DNA of 39,526 nt from Clostridia bacterium (GCA_017403265.1 JAFQOJ010000059.1:1-39526), one strand, 5' to 3'; shown: positions 1 to 6,035, counted from the stretch's first letter. Program-made: numbers and translations. The notes: generated from the letters alone by a model not told the origin.

Positions 1-63
1 AATTTTAAGCGATTCAGAAACCGTATTTTACATATATTTTCTCATCAACAACTAAAAACGCAA

Positions 64-91
64 CAAGCAGTCGCCTAAACGCGACTGCTTG
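64..91. terminator. GC-rich hairpin, probable terminator of a gene outside the window
   Basis: An 11-bp perfect inverted repeat (arms 64-74 and 81-91, six-base loop) is followed on the plus strand by a T-rich stretch. It has a T5 run a few bases away on the minus strand as well. It probably terminates a transcript arriving from the left of the window. No gene was seen in 1-142 otherwise. Confidence 0.5.
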
Positions 92-142
92 CATAAAACT
101 TTTTCATTTTAACTCTTTACCCCAACTATTGACAAAGAGCCT

Positions 143-174
143 AAAAAGAAAAGAACCGACTAAAAGTCAGTTCT
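143..174 (-). terminator. Rho-independent terminator of tRNA-Leu
   Basis: Inverted repeat with arms 151-160 and 165-174, one mismatch, four-base loop. Read on the minus strand it is followed by a T-rich run (150-142). It lies six bases beyond the CCA end of the tRNA. Confidence 0.75.
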
Positions 175-179
175 TACTA

Positions 180-263
180 TGGTGCGAGTGATGGGACTTG
201 AACCCATACGTCGTTGACACACGCCCCTCAAACGTGCCTGTCTGCCTATTCCAGCACACTCGC
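180..263 (-). tRNA. tRNA-Leu, anticodon GAG
   Basis: Read on the minus strand, a 7-bp acceptor stem (GCGAGTG with CACTCGC) encloses a D arm, an anticodon arm with loop TTGAGGG (anticodon GAG), a long variable arm as expected for a class II tRNA, and a T arm with TTCAAGT. Discriminator A and an encoded CCA follow. The GAG anticodon reads CTT/CTC leucine codons. The long variable arm allows only Leu, Ser or Tyr, and the anticodon decides Leu. It has its own promoter and terminator. Confidence 0.95.
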
Positions 264-293
264 ATATCCATATTCAATTTAAGGTACTGAAGT

Positions 294-322
294 ATTATAT
301 CAAATAGAACTTTACTTGTCAA
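294..322 (-). promoter_or_regulatory. Sigma-A promoter of tRNA-Leu
   Basis: On the minus strand, TTGACA (322-317), a 17-base spacer and TATAAT (299-294): a perfect consensus about 30 bases upstream of the tRNA. Confidence 0.85.
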
Positions 323-368
323 CTATAATTTTTAAAAAATAAATATTTTTCAAAAATGAATCATAACT

Positions 369-403
369 ATCCGCAATACCGTTGTTTTAACGGTATTGCG
401 GAT
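369..403 (-). terminator. Hairpin terminator downstream of the ATPase-like gene
   Basis: A perfect 14-bp inverted repeat (369-382 and 390-403, seven-base loop) starts 10 bases past the stop of the minus-strand gene ending at 413. The following T run is weak on this strand, so the hairpin may also act as an mRNA 3'-end stabiliser. Confidence 0.65.
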
Positions 404-412
404 AAGAGCACG

Positions 413-1486
413 CTATTCTTCGTAGAGCATTTTGCAAAAGTTATTTGTATAAGCTTCTAATTCGCTATAGTTCATAAGGCTTATATATTGCTTCTCTAAT
501 TTATCGTGGACTGCTTTTGCTTCGCTTAGCGTCTGGGTGGCAGTGGTGATTAGACTGTTTATAATTTTGCGGTTTAACTTTAGACGGCAAGCCGAATTAT
601 GAAGCTGTTTATTGCTTGTGAAACGGCGTGAGTGTATACGGCGTGCAGGGGTTGCAAATAAAAGGTTATTGTCTTCGGTTACAAAGGCAATGCTTAACTC
701 GGGGATTATAATATGGTCTGTAATAACCGAAGGCAAAAACGGATTTTTAAGGGTTATAATCTCGTAACCATTTATAAGGCAGAAACTTCTGATTTCGTTC
801 ATAATAATATTAGAGCAAGCGCGGTATTTATCTGAAATAACGATTATGTTTTCGCACTGTTCGGTTACGGTTTCGGGATATGATATAATGCCTTCGGGGG
901 TGATGCCTTCAATAAAACGTACCCATTCGTAAGGGGTACCGTTTTTGTGGGGGATATGTTTTTTTATTAGTTTATCGGCAAAGGATTTCACTTCTAATTT
1001 TTTGGTATAAGACAACGCGATTTTATAGCTATCAAGCATAATCTGCCCTGCGGCATTTAAGTATTTAGAAACGCTTCTGTGTAGGGCTTTATTTTGGTCA
1101 GTAATATCTATTATTTGGTTATTCTTTCCGATTTTACTGCTATCCCAAAACTGACCAAAGTTTAAAATTTCTTCGCATACGGCAGGGTATATAGGGTCTA
1201 TTGTATGCGGTGCAGTACCGTCTAAAATCACGGTTTTTTTATTGGGCAAAATTACTGCATCTAAAGATTGCGGGTCAGAGCTACAAGGGCATAAAATATA
1301 TTTTTCATTTTTACTTGCGGCATATTTGGCTATCTTTTTCATAAATGAAGATTTACCTGTTCCCGGTCCGCCTTTGATAATATAACACCGCCAATTATCT
1401 TTTGGATTATAACAACTGCCGAAAAAACTTAGAAATCCTTCACATGAATTTGCGGCCAAAAAATATTTTGAATCACAATTTTTCAT
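413..1486 (-). CDS. P-loop ATPase-like protein (PRK06851-type)
   Basis: The 357-residue protein has a clear Walker A motif, GGPGTGKSS, in its first quarter. The family resemblance is to the clostridial P-loop proteins annotated as PRK06851, which are made of two repeated NTPase-like halves; the function of that family is not established. The second half repeats the layout of the first (ENIIVIS, then a helix, then a hydrophobic strand), but the position matching Walker A reads SDKYRACSN and lacks the Gly-Lys-Ser core, so only the N-terminal half should bind nucleotide. The start is placed at 1486 because GGAGGG lies seven to twelve bases upstream; an in-frame ATG 51 bases further upstream has no such site. 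The gene is monocistronic, divergent from rnpB, and ends at a hairpin. The ATPase fold is confident; the family name is moderately sure. Confidence 0.75.
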   Translation of the reverse strand: MKNCDSKYFLAANSCEGFLSFFGSCYNPKDNWRCYIIKGGPGTGKSSFMKKIAKYAASKNEKYILCPCSSDPQSLDAVILPNKKTVILDGTAPHTIDPIYPAVCEEILNFGQFWDSSKIGKNNQIIDITDQNKALHRSVSKYLNAAGQIMLDSYKIALSYTKKLEVKSFADKLIKKHIPHKNGTPYEWVRFIEGITPEGIISYPETVTEQCENIIVISDKYRACSNIIMNEIRSFCLINGYEIITLKNPFLPSVITDHIIIPELSIAFVTEDNNLLFATPARRIHSRRFTSNKQLHNSACRLKLNRKIINSLITTATQTLSEAKAVHDKLEKQYISLMNYSELEAYTNNFCKMLYEE

Positions 1487-1530
1487 AAAACACCCTCCAA
1501 ACACTAATATTTTATGTGATAAAATAGGTT

Positions 1531-1559
1531 TTGACACAAAGGGCGAAATATGTTAAAAT
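1531..1559 (+). promoter_or_regulatory. Sigma-A promoter of rnpB
   Basis: TTGACA (1531-1536), 17-base spacer, TAAAAT (1554-1559). The predicted transcription start, about seven bases on, coincides with the first base of RNase P helix P1 near 1567. Confidence 0.85.
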
Positions 1560-1566
1560 GTCTTTT

Positions 1567-1929
1567 GGAGTCGGTTAGACGGTTGCGGATAGAAATATCT
1601 GAGGAAAGTCCGAGCCCCGCAGGGCAGAATAGCGGCTAACGGCCGCCGAGGGTGACCTTAGGGAAAGTGCAACAGAGATATACCGCCTGTAGCTTTGTCG
1701 CAAGACATTGAATCGGCTTTGCCGTGCCTGCAGGTAAGGGTGGAAAGGCGAGGTAAGAGCTCACCGGTTTCACGGGAACGTCGAAACCCTGTAAACCCTA
1801 TTTGGAGCAACGCTAAGTGTGGCTATACATTTGCCCGATGTGCCACGAAAAGCGGCTTGAGCGGTGAGAGCAATCTCCCGTCGAGATAGATGACCGTCCA
1901 CGACAGAACTCGGCTTATCGACCGACTCC
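1567..1929 (+). ncRNA. rnpB: RNase P RNA (M1 RNA), bacterial type A-like
   Basis: The catalytic RNA of RNase P removes 5' leaders from pre-tRNAs. It is recognised by the near-universal core blocks GAGGAAAGTCCGAGC around 1600 and ACAGAACTCGGCTTATCG near 1903-1920, whose complementary parts form helix P4. Terminal helix P1 is formed by GGAGTCGGT (1567-1575) and ACCGACTCC (1921-1929). The length of about 363 bases fits a bacterial RNase P RNA. A consensus promoter lies upstream and a strong terminator about 55 bases downstream. Open frames that cross this region on either strand are not real genes. Confidence 0.95.
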
Positions 1930-1982
1930 TCATAAGCCGCAGACGTATGCAATAAAATATTTGTAAATTTATATATCAATGG

Positions 1983-2013
1983 AAAACACCATCCTTTTGG
2001 GATGGTGTTTTTT
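1983..2013 (+). terminator. Rho-independent terminator of rnpB (copy 1 of a repeated hairpin)
   Basis: Twelve-bp stem (1983-1994 with 2000-2011) containing CACCATCC/GGATGGTG, loop TTTTG, then a T run to 2013. The same hairpin recurs almost identically at 2981-3011. Confidence 0.9.
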
Positions 2014-2029
2014 AAGTTTTGATTGTGGT

Positions 2030-2317
2030 TCAATCGATGATTTCATAAGTGAAATCAGGTAAATTCATATCTTTATGGAATTTAACGTTTCTTTCTAAAA
2101 TTTCGTGTATCTTAGGTAAGAACACTTTTAATTCGTCGGGCAATTGATTTTCACCATTGATTATAACCTTTTCTGCATCACACTCGCTCCAAAGCAAATC
2201 CCAAAAGGCACTCCAATATTTTCCGTACCATTCAGGAAAATCAAATGCAACTTTTATTTTTTCGTGCAAATCATATAAATATTTGCAACCGCTGAAATCT
2301 AATTCAATTATTTTCAT
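2030..2317 (-). CDS. Barstar-family ribonuclease inhibitor (immunity protein)
   Basis: The 95-residue protein matches barstar in length and in the inhibitory helix region: WYGKYWSAFWDLL corresponds to YYGENLDALWDCL of Bacillus barstar. The aspartate equivalent to barstar D39 is kept, while the one at D35 is a serine. Barstars bind and block the active site of barnase-type RNases in the cytoplasm. The gene lies 11 bases downstream of a barnase-type toxin gene, and its ribosome-binding site (AGGAG) overlaps the toxin stop region, so toxin and inhibitor are made from one mRNA. It ends just before the rnpB terminator, which is on the opposite strand. Confident, given sequence and partner. Confidence 0.9.
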   Translation of the reverse strand: MKIIELDFSGCKYLYDLHEKIKVAFDFPEWYGKYWSAFWDLLWSECDAEKVIINGENQLPDELKVFLPKIHEILERNVKFHKDMNLPDFTYEIID

Positions 2318-2328
2318 TATTAACGCTC

Positions 2329-2895
2329 CTATACAACTTCGAAAAATGTTTCATAATGGTCATAAGTTACAAAAATCAAACCGTCATTTGACCATAGGAT
2401 TCGTTGTGTATTTCTTTTTCCGCTTTTGTAATTAATATCAGCTTCGTACCAAATTCTTCCTTCGTGTTGTGGTAAATGTCCATTATCGTTGTGAAATTCA
2501 CCGCCAATAATCATTTTATTTGGAATAAAATTTGACAGCCATTTGCCGGGTTTCCAACCGCTTTGTATAGCTTTGGATTTTTCGATATAATATTCAGGTA
2601 ATTTTGATTCGTGTTTTAATGACCAATCTGCACCGTCAAATCCGTCTATTGTAGCCGTTCCGGATTTTACTGTTTCCATTACAGGTATACTACATCTACA
2701 ATAAAAATGTAGCGGCGGCTCTTTTTCTACAATTTCGTTTATAAGAAAAATTGTGCCATGGTTGCTTCTGCATTTAGGACAAGTTCTCGGATCGAGAATT
2801 GCAATCCAATTTTTGTACTTAGTACTTTTGTTAAATACTGGTTTCCAATTTTTACCGTTAACTTGTTGTAATAATAGTTTTACAAAAAAATCCAT
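2329..2895 (-). CDS. MuF-like minor head domain fused to a barnase-type RNase toxin
   Basis: The 188-residue protein has two parts. Residues about 30-70 carry DPRTCPKCRSNHG followed by LHFYCRC, the paired-cysteine and HxxCRC signature seen at the end of phage Mu F/SPP1 gp7-type minor head proteins. Residues about 95-188 are a complete barnase-type domain: IEKSKA holds the K27 equivalent, YEADINY the catalytic glutamate, QRILWSND the catalytic arginine and TYDHYETF the catalytic histidine, so the RNase should be active. Known MuF polymorphic toxins carry such RNase domains at their C-terminus; here only a short MuF remnant remains. The start at 2895 is chosen from AAGGAGGT with good spacing; an upstream in-frame ATG at 2943 has none. 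A hairpin buries this ribosome-binding site. The barstar gene follows immediately. Confidence 0.85.
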   Translation of the reverse strand: MDFFVKLLLQQVNGKNWKPVFNKSTKYKNWIAILDPRTCPKCRSNHGTIFLINEIVEKEPPLHFYCRCSIPVMETVKSGTATIDGFDGADWSLKHESKLPEYYIEKSKAIQSGWKPGKWLSNFIPNKMIIGGEFHNDNGHLPQHEGRIWYEADINYKSGKRNTQRILWSNDGLIFVTYDHYETFFEVV

Positions 2896-2925
2896 ATATA
2901 ATACCTCCTTTTGGGGTATTATATA
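2895..2925 (-). promoter_or_regulatory. Inverted repeat covering the toxin ribosome-binding site
   Basis: An 11-bp inverted repeat (2895-2905 with 2915-2925) lies just upstream of, and touches, the toxin start codon. In the mRNA the AAGGAGGT lies in the loop and 3' arm and could pair with the upstream ACCCC, which would limit toxin translation. The structure is visible in the sequence; the regulatory role is inferred. Confidence 0.5.
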
Positions 2926-2980
2926 GTATAAATAGGCCGACATTCACCGACATCTTTCAACTAAAATTGTTTATGGTATG

Positions 2981-3011
2981 AAAACACCATCCTTTTGGGA
3001 TGGTGCTTTTT
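2981..3011. terminator. Bidirectional hairpin terminator (copy 2 of the rnpB terminator hairpin)
   Basis: Repeats the hairpin at 1983-2013 with identical arms and loop; the 26-base identical block starts one base upstream, and copy 2 has C for T at the start of the T run. It sits three bases beyond the stop of the minus-strand gene ending at 3014 and can serve it. The two copies bracket the toxin-immunity pair. Confidence 0.75.
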
Positions 3012-3013
3012 GT

Positions 3014-3625
3014 TTAAGACTCAGCTATGATTTTTAAAACATCATTTAAAGCTTCTTTAGTTTCAATAGGTGTTAAGCCTTCGCTTAAATCGCCTATAGC
3101 CAAACTGAGTAAATCAAACTTTTGCTCGCTCATTGGTTGCGTAGCCTTTAAATCGTCATACATTTTTTCGTAAAAGGCAATAAGCTTTCGGTTAGTTTCT
3201 TCTCTCGAATCCACAACATGAGCAATAGCGTCAGCAAGGTCTGCTGTGCCAACATCCCCAGGTCCCTTTGATTCCAACTTGCTTAATTTTTGTAAAGCGG
3301 CGGTTAGGTGCGCTTGGTCTTTGGAAATGTTTTCAAGCATTAAGAGAATGTAATCAACAGTAAATTTCGTTGGTTTTTTGGGTATTTCGGGGGTTTGTGG
3401 CTTTGGTTGATTATTTTGTACTTTATTTTCTGACATTTTATTGTCCTCCAATTCATTTTTTGGCGGACACGCAAGGCATATTGTGTTTTCATTTATGAAG
3501 CGTGCCCTGCCGGTTTTGACTAAGCCCTTAGCCCGTTTTGGGTAGGTAGCCTCATATTTATTGCCATTTTCATCTACAACAATAATGTTTTTTTCGATGG
3601 GTATCGTCCCCTTTGCTGTGAACAT
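3014..3625 (-). CDS. Protein of unknown function with RRXRR-like N-terminus
   Basis: The 203-residue protein has three visible parts. Residues about 12-52 form a compact segment with YEATYPKRAKGLVKTGRAR and a hydrophobic end, resembling the RRXRR pattern (P-x-RA-x-x-L-x-x-G-x-A-x-V ... I-x-L) found at the start of some nuclease-related proteins; this likeness is weak and inferred. A Pro/Lys/Gln-rich linker with PKPQTPEIPKKPTK follows at about 68-88. The rest is predicted helical and charged, without catalytic motifs. There is no signal peptide or membrane segment. The start at 3625 lacks a good ribosome-binding site, but no better in-frame start exists. A consensus promoter lies about 55 bases upstream. 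Function not recognised. Confidence 0.7.
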   Translation of the reverse strand: MFTAKGTIPIEKNIIVVDENGNKYEATYPKRAKGLVKTGRARFINENTICLACPPKNELEDNKMSENKVQNNQPKPQTPEIPKKPTKFTVDYILLMLENISKDQAHLTAALQKLSKLESKGPGDVGTADLADAIAHVVDSREETNRKLIAFYEKMYDDLKATQPMSEQKFDLLSLAIGDLSEGLTPIETKEALNDVLKIIAES

Positions 3626-3678
3626 TAAGTTTTGTAAAGCTGTTTTTTGTTATGGGTGCCATCCCCGTTTACTGGTAT

Positions 3679-3707
3679 ATTATAGCACATTTGTTTTATG
3701 GTTGCAA
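3679..3707 (-). promoter_or_regulatory. Promoter of the unknown-function gene at 3014-3625
   Basis: On the minus strand TTGCAA (3707-3702), 17-base spacer, TATAAT (3684-3679). The -10 is perfect and the -35 partial. Confidence 0.7.
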
Positions 3708-3738
3708 GAGAAATCACGCTTATGAGCGGGATTTTTTA

Positions 3739-3780
3739 GTGAAGAGTTAAAGTGAAGGTGTGCCTTCGGCGCTATAAATG
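3739..3780. repeat. Dispersed intergenic repeat, family A copy 1
   Basis: The segment beginning AGTGAAGAGTTAAAGTGAA and containing a small GCC-TTC-GGC hairpin resembles 5956-6000. Both copies are non-coding and AT-rich around a short GC hairpin. Together with the family B repeat at 3801 it fills the 222-base gap between 3626 and 3848. Confidence 0.5.
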
Positions 3781-3800
3781 TAATAAGTGGATTTTACACG

Positions 3801-3847
3801 CGAAGCGTGGCCGGGTTGAGGGGTACCCATTCAAAATCTTTGATTTT
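3801..3847. repeat. Dispersed intergenic repeat, family B copy 1
   Basis: Roughly three quarters identical by eye to 5041-5087; the shared core is AAGCGTGGC and the end is AAAATCTTTGATTT. It ends at the stop codon of the ribbon-helix-helix gene. Confidence 0.5.
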
Positions 3848-3848
3848 G

Positions 3849-4034
3849 CTATTGTATTATTTCGAGATTTTCAATACCATATTGTAATATTAAGTTGATT
3901 AATTCGTTTCTCGAATAATTGCTCTCTTTGGATATTCTATCTAATTCATTTAAAATATCTTCTCTTATTCGTACAGAAATAATTTTATTGCCGTCTTCTC
4001 CGCGTTTCTTTATTTTAAGCGGTTCTTTATTCAT
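3849..4034 (-). CDS. Ribbon-helix-helix (CopG/Arc-type) DNA-binding protein
   Basis: The 61-residue protein has the form of a ribbon-helix-helix dimer: a basic arm (residues 1-16), a strand KIISVRIRE, helix DILNELDRISKES, the turn N-Y-S-R and helix NELINLILQYGIEN. Such proteins bind short palindromic operators as dimers, and many are antitoxins or autorepressors. No toxin gene is adjacent. The divergent neighbour encodes a lipoprotein, and a palindrome overlaps that neighbour's -10 element, so repression of it (and possibly of this gene) is a reasonable inference. GGGGTGA lies six bases before the ATG. Confidence 0.8.
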   Translation of the reverse strand: MNKEPLKIKKRGEDGNKIISVRIREDILNELDRISKESNYSRNELINLILQYGIENLEIIQ

Positions 4035-4062
4035 TATATATCACCCCGATTACATTTTAATA

Positions 4063-4091
4063 TTGACAAAAACTAAAAAATATAATACAAT
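4063..4091 (+). promoter_or_regulatory. Promoter of the lipoprotein gene
   Basis: TTGACA (4063-4068), 17-base spacer, TACAAT (4086-4091). A nearer TATAAT at 4081 gives only a 12-base spacer and is not used. Confidence 0.75.
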
Positions 4092-4104
4092 GTGATATAC
4101 ATTG
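4088..4104. promoter_or_regulatory. Palindrome, possible operator of the ribbon-helix-helix protein
   Basis: CAATGT, five bases, ACATTG: a perfect dyad overlapping the lipoprotein -10 element and lying about 55 bases upstream of the divergent regulator's ATG. The link to that regulator is inferred from position. Confidence 0.4.
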
Positions 4105-4138
4105 GTAATACACCGAGAAATTTAAAGGGGATAAAAAT

Positions 4139-5008
4139 ATGATTAAAAGAATAATTTACTGCTTTTTGAGTTGTATTTTGATTTTTTGTTTTGTTTCCTG
4201 TGGGCGATATAACGAAGATGAGCATTTTTATCAACAAAAAGAAGATACTATAAAAATAGAAGAAGATAAACCTAATAAGAATTCCAGTATCACTCAAAAA
4301 GCAAGTAATGTAGATTTTGATAATACATATTGGAAATTAACTTTTGGACAAACGACGGGGACACAATATATTGCATGTTTCTATTCTGACGGAACAATTC
4401 TTGCACTTTGCTCTGGAAGTGGACAATTCTCAAATGGTACATACAAATATACCAACGGAAAGTTGACAGTAAGCATAGAATCATATAAAAACATTAAGTT
4501 TAATCAAATGGCAGAAGAGTTTCAATCGGTTCAAAAATACAAGATGCAAGTCGGAGAAAACTATTATAAAATTTCGCAGACTGATGGTTCGTACTTCTTA
4601 GAACAATATAAAAAAGCTCAACAAGAAGAAAAATTAAAGGATGTTCGAAAAGCATTTCCTAATTGTTATAAACCCACAAAAAAATTCGAAACAAACAATA
4701 CTATCAAAACAGGAAAATACGAAGGTTTTTGGGTTGGCGTAAATAGCAGCCGTTCTTATATTACTCTCCGCAATGACGGAACCTTTTATATTGAAACAAA
4801 TGTAGATCATGATAATCACAGTCTTATATCTCCTGTTTCGTTTGAGGGAAAATATGTTGTGTATAAACGCACAGTTACATATTCGGATAATTCTACGGAA
4901 TGTAATACAGCTTTAATTCTTTATTTCAAAGATTATGTGCTCGCGTGGTTTGAAGTTGGTGATAATTATTTTGGTGATCAATCTAGCGGATATAACTATA
5001 TTGGTTGA
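4139..5008 (+). CDS. Putative lipoprotein of unknown function
   Basis: The 289-residue protein starts with a basic n-region (MIKR), a hydrophobic core and a lipobox VSC-G, so it should be lipidated at Cys21 and anchored outside the membrane. A polar linker (about 24-55) leads to two parts that look alike: about 59-150 (NTYWKLTFG ... SDGTILALCSG ... SNGTYKYTNGKLTV) and about 200-289 (GFWVGVNSS ... NDGTFYIETN ... FEGKYVVYKRTVTY). Each has a W, an 'xDGTF/I' turn and a 'GxYxxxxxxxT' strand, suggesting two related beta-rich domains of lipocalin/META-like appearance. No catalytic motif is recognised. GGGG lies eleven bases upstream of the ATG. It has its own promoter with an overlapping palindrome. 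Confidence 0.8.
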   Translation: MIKRIIYCFLSCILIFCFVSCGRYNEDEHFYQQKEDTIKIEEDKPNKNSSITQKASNVDFDNTYWKLTFGQTTGTQYIACFYSDGTILALCSGSGQFSNGTYKYTNGKLTVSIESYKNIKFNQMAEEFQSVQKYKMQVGENYYKISQTDGSYFLEQYKKAQQEEKLKDVRKAFPNCYKPTKKFETNNTIKTGKYEGFWVGVNSSRSYITLRNDGTFYIETNVDHDNHSLISPVSFEGKYVVYKRTVTYSDNSTECNTALILYFKDYVLAWFEVGDNYFGDQSSGYNYIG

Positions 5009-5040
5009 TAATAATTACAAGCTCAATAATCTTTTTCACA

Positions 5041-5087
5041 TGCAAGCGTGGCAAAGTTATCGGGTATCTATTTAAAATCTTTGATTT
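5041..5087. repeat. Dispersed intergenic repeat, family B copy 2
   Basis: Counterpart of 3801-3847 (shared AAGCGTGGC core and AAAATCTTTGATTT end). It directly precedes an AbrB/SpoVT-type relic. The 361-base gap 5009-5369 holds this repeat and the relic; the remaining 5281-5369 shows no certain element. Confidence 0.5.
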
Positions 5088-5107
5088 GTTAATGGGGTAA
5101 GGTCGTT

Positions 5108-5280
5108 ATGAAAGCAACAGGAATAGTTCGAAAGATGATTTAGGCAGGGTTGTTATTCCTAACGAAATTTGCCGTATTATGCGAATCATAGAGGGAGGTC
5201 CTGTACATAACTCATTGATACCTTTCGATAGGTTTTGCTGGGCGATACATAGTGCGATAGAAGGAACAAAAGCGTGGTGA
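5108..5280 (+). pseudogene. Frameshifted AbrB/SpoVT-type transcription factor relic
   Basis: Translation from ATG 5108 gives MKATGIVRK, the classic start of SpoVT/AbrB swapped-hairpin regulators, and then runs into a stop at 5141. Shifting frame at 5134 continues with DDLGRVVIPNEICRIMRI-EG, the rest of the AbrB DNA-binding fold, before sequence similarity fades and a stop occurs at 5278-5280. The join lacks the Ile expected between RK and DDLG, so a small deletion broke the frame. Even repaired, the protein would lack the C-terminal sensor domain of SpoVT. A GGGGTAAGG stretch before the ATG could have been its ribosome-binding site. Confidence 0.8.
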
Positions 5281-5369
5281 AATTCATTTCACTGTTGATA
5301 GCATTTATTATTTGTACGTGTTATACTTTTATTAGAAATTAAATTTTTGTATAGATAGGGGAAATAAAT

Positions 5370-5819
5370 ATGTTCAAAAATATAGGCGGAAAAATAAAAA
5401 AGTTATCCGAAATTGTCACTTGGATGGGTATTATAACCTCTGTAATTCTAGGAATAATTATAATGTCACCTGGTGACACTATGATTCTAGCTGGGTTGAT
5501 AGTAATAGTGTTAGGATGTTTTGCATCTTGGACTAGTTCGTTCCTTTTGTACGGCTATGGTCAGTTGATAGAGAATACGGACAGGTTGTTACTATTGCAT
5601 ATCGGTGAAAATGATAAGAATGAACCCGACTTAGAGCAAATAGAAGAAACGCACAAATCATCAGTACATACAACTAAGGCTCCTTCAAAAGTTGGCAAAT
5701 GCGATATTTGTGGAAAAGAAAGCACGCCAGTTTTTTATTGCACCATCAAAGATGATCTAGGTACTAGATATAGAAATATGTGTACAGAGTGTATGCAGAA
5801 TTGGGATATTAAAAAGTAA
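5370..5819 (+). CDS. Small membrane protein with C-terminal zinc-ribbon-like motif
   Basis: The 149-residue protein has an N-terminal amphipathic stretch, two adjacent membrane helices (about 17-35 and 38-63), a charged linker (about 75-105) and a C-terminal four-cysteine motif: CDIC, about 10 residues, a single Cys, then CTEC. The CxxC pairs suggest a structural zinc site on the cytoplasmic side. No enzyme motif is seen and I do not recognise the family. GGGG lies ten bases before the ATG. The gene stands alone between an AbrB-type relic and a second relic start, in a stretch rich in repeats, so it may belong to an acquired segment. Confidence 0.75.
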   Translation: MFKNIGGKIKKLSEIVTWMGIITSVILGIIIMSPGDTMILAGLIVIVLGCFASWTSSFLLYGYGQLIENTDRLLLLHIGENDKNEPDLEQIEETHKSSVHTTKAPSKVGKCDICGKESTPVFYCTIKDDLGTRYRNMCTECMQNWDIKK

Positions 5820-5903
5820 GCAATTTAATAATTTCAAAACGATTTTATTTTAAGTATAAATCTCCCTGCTTTACAAATAATAGTATCACTATTACTACAA
5901 CAA

Positions 5904-5934
5904 GGAGATTGATTTATATATGAAAGCAACAGGA
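5904..5934 (+). pseudogene. 5' remnant of a second AbrB/SpoVT-type gene
   Basis: AAGGAGATT (ribosome-binding site) and ATG at 5920 are followed by the codons for MKATG, identical to the start of the relic at 5108. Similarity then stops abruptly where repeat-like sequence begins (5935). An upstream AATCTCC (5859-5865) could pair with GGAGATT (5904-5910), around a perfect 7-bp hairpin at 5878-5894. Confidence 0.5.
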
Positions 5935-5955
5935 ACGCAAGGCGAAGCATTGCGA

Positions 5956-6000
5956 GTGAAGAGTAAAAAGTGAATATGGTGCCTCCGGCACAAATTATAA
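5956..6000. repeat. Dispersed intergenic repeat, family A copy 2
   Basis: Resembles 3739-3780: GTGAAGAGTAAAAAGTGAA, then a GTGCC-TCC-GGCAC hairpin and an AT-rich tail. It begins about 20 bases after the truncated AbrB-type start, which suggests that the repeat or its neighbourhood replaced the rest of that gene. Confidence 0.5.
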
Positions 6001-6002
6001 AT

Positions 6003-6029
6003 CCCACCGTCTGTCAAACAAACGGTGGG
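6003..6029. terminator. Hairpin terminator after the DUF1287 gene
   Basis: CCCACCGT (6003-6010) pairs with ACGGTGGG (6022-6029). It lies just beyond the minus-strand stop at 6036; a T run also follows on the plus strand, so it may act in both directions. Confidence 0.7.
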
Positions 6030-6035
6030 TGATTT

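Noticed and set aside
1695-2033. Open frames of 64 and 87 codons on both strands across 1695-2033
   Set aside because: They overlap the conserved core of RNase P RNA and its terminator, and have no credible ribosome-binding site.
2329-2943. Longer toxin start at 2943
   Set aside because: No ribosome-binding site; AAGGAGGT sits correctly before the ATG at 2895.
4063-4086. TTGACA with the nearest TATAAT as a promoter
   Set aside because: The spacer is only 12 bases; TACAAT five bases further gives a 17-base spacer.
5295-5327. Promoter for the gene at 5370 (TTGATA with TTATAC)
   Set aside because: The spacer is about 20 bases and no alternative pairing meets the standard.
3626-6035. CRISPR array or insertion sequence among the repeats of the accessory region
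   Set aside because: Each repeat family has only two imperfect, widely spaced copies; there are no regular spacers, transposase or terminal inverted repeats.
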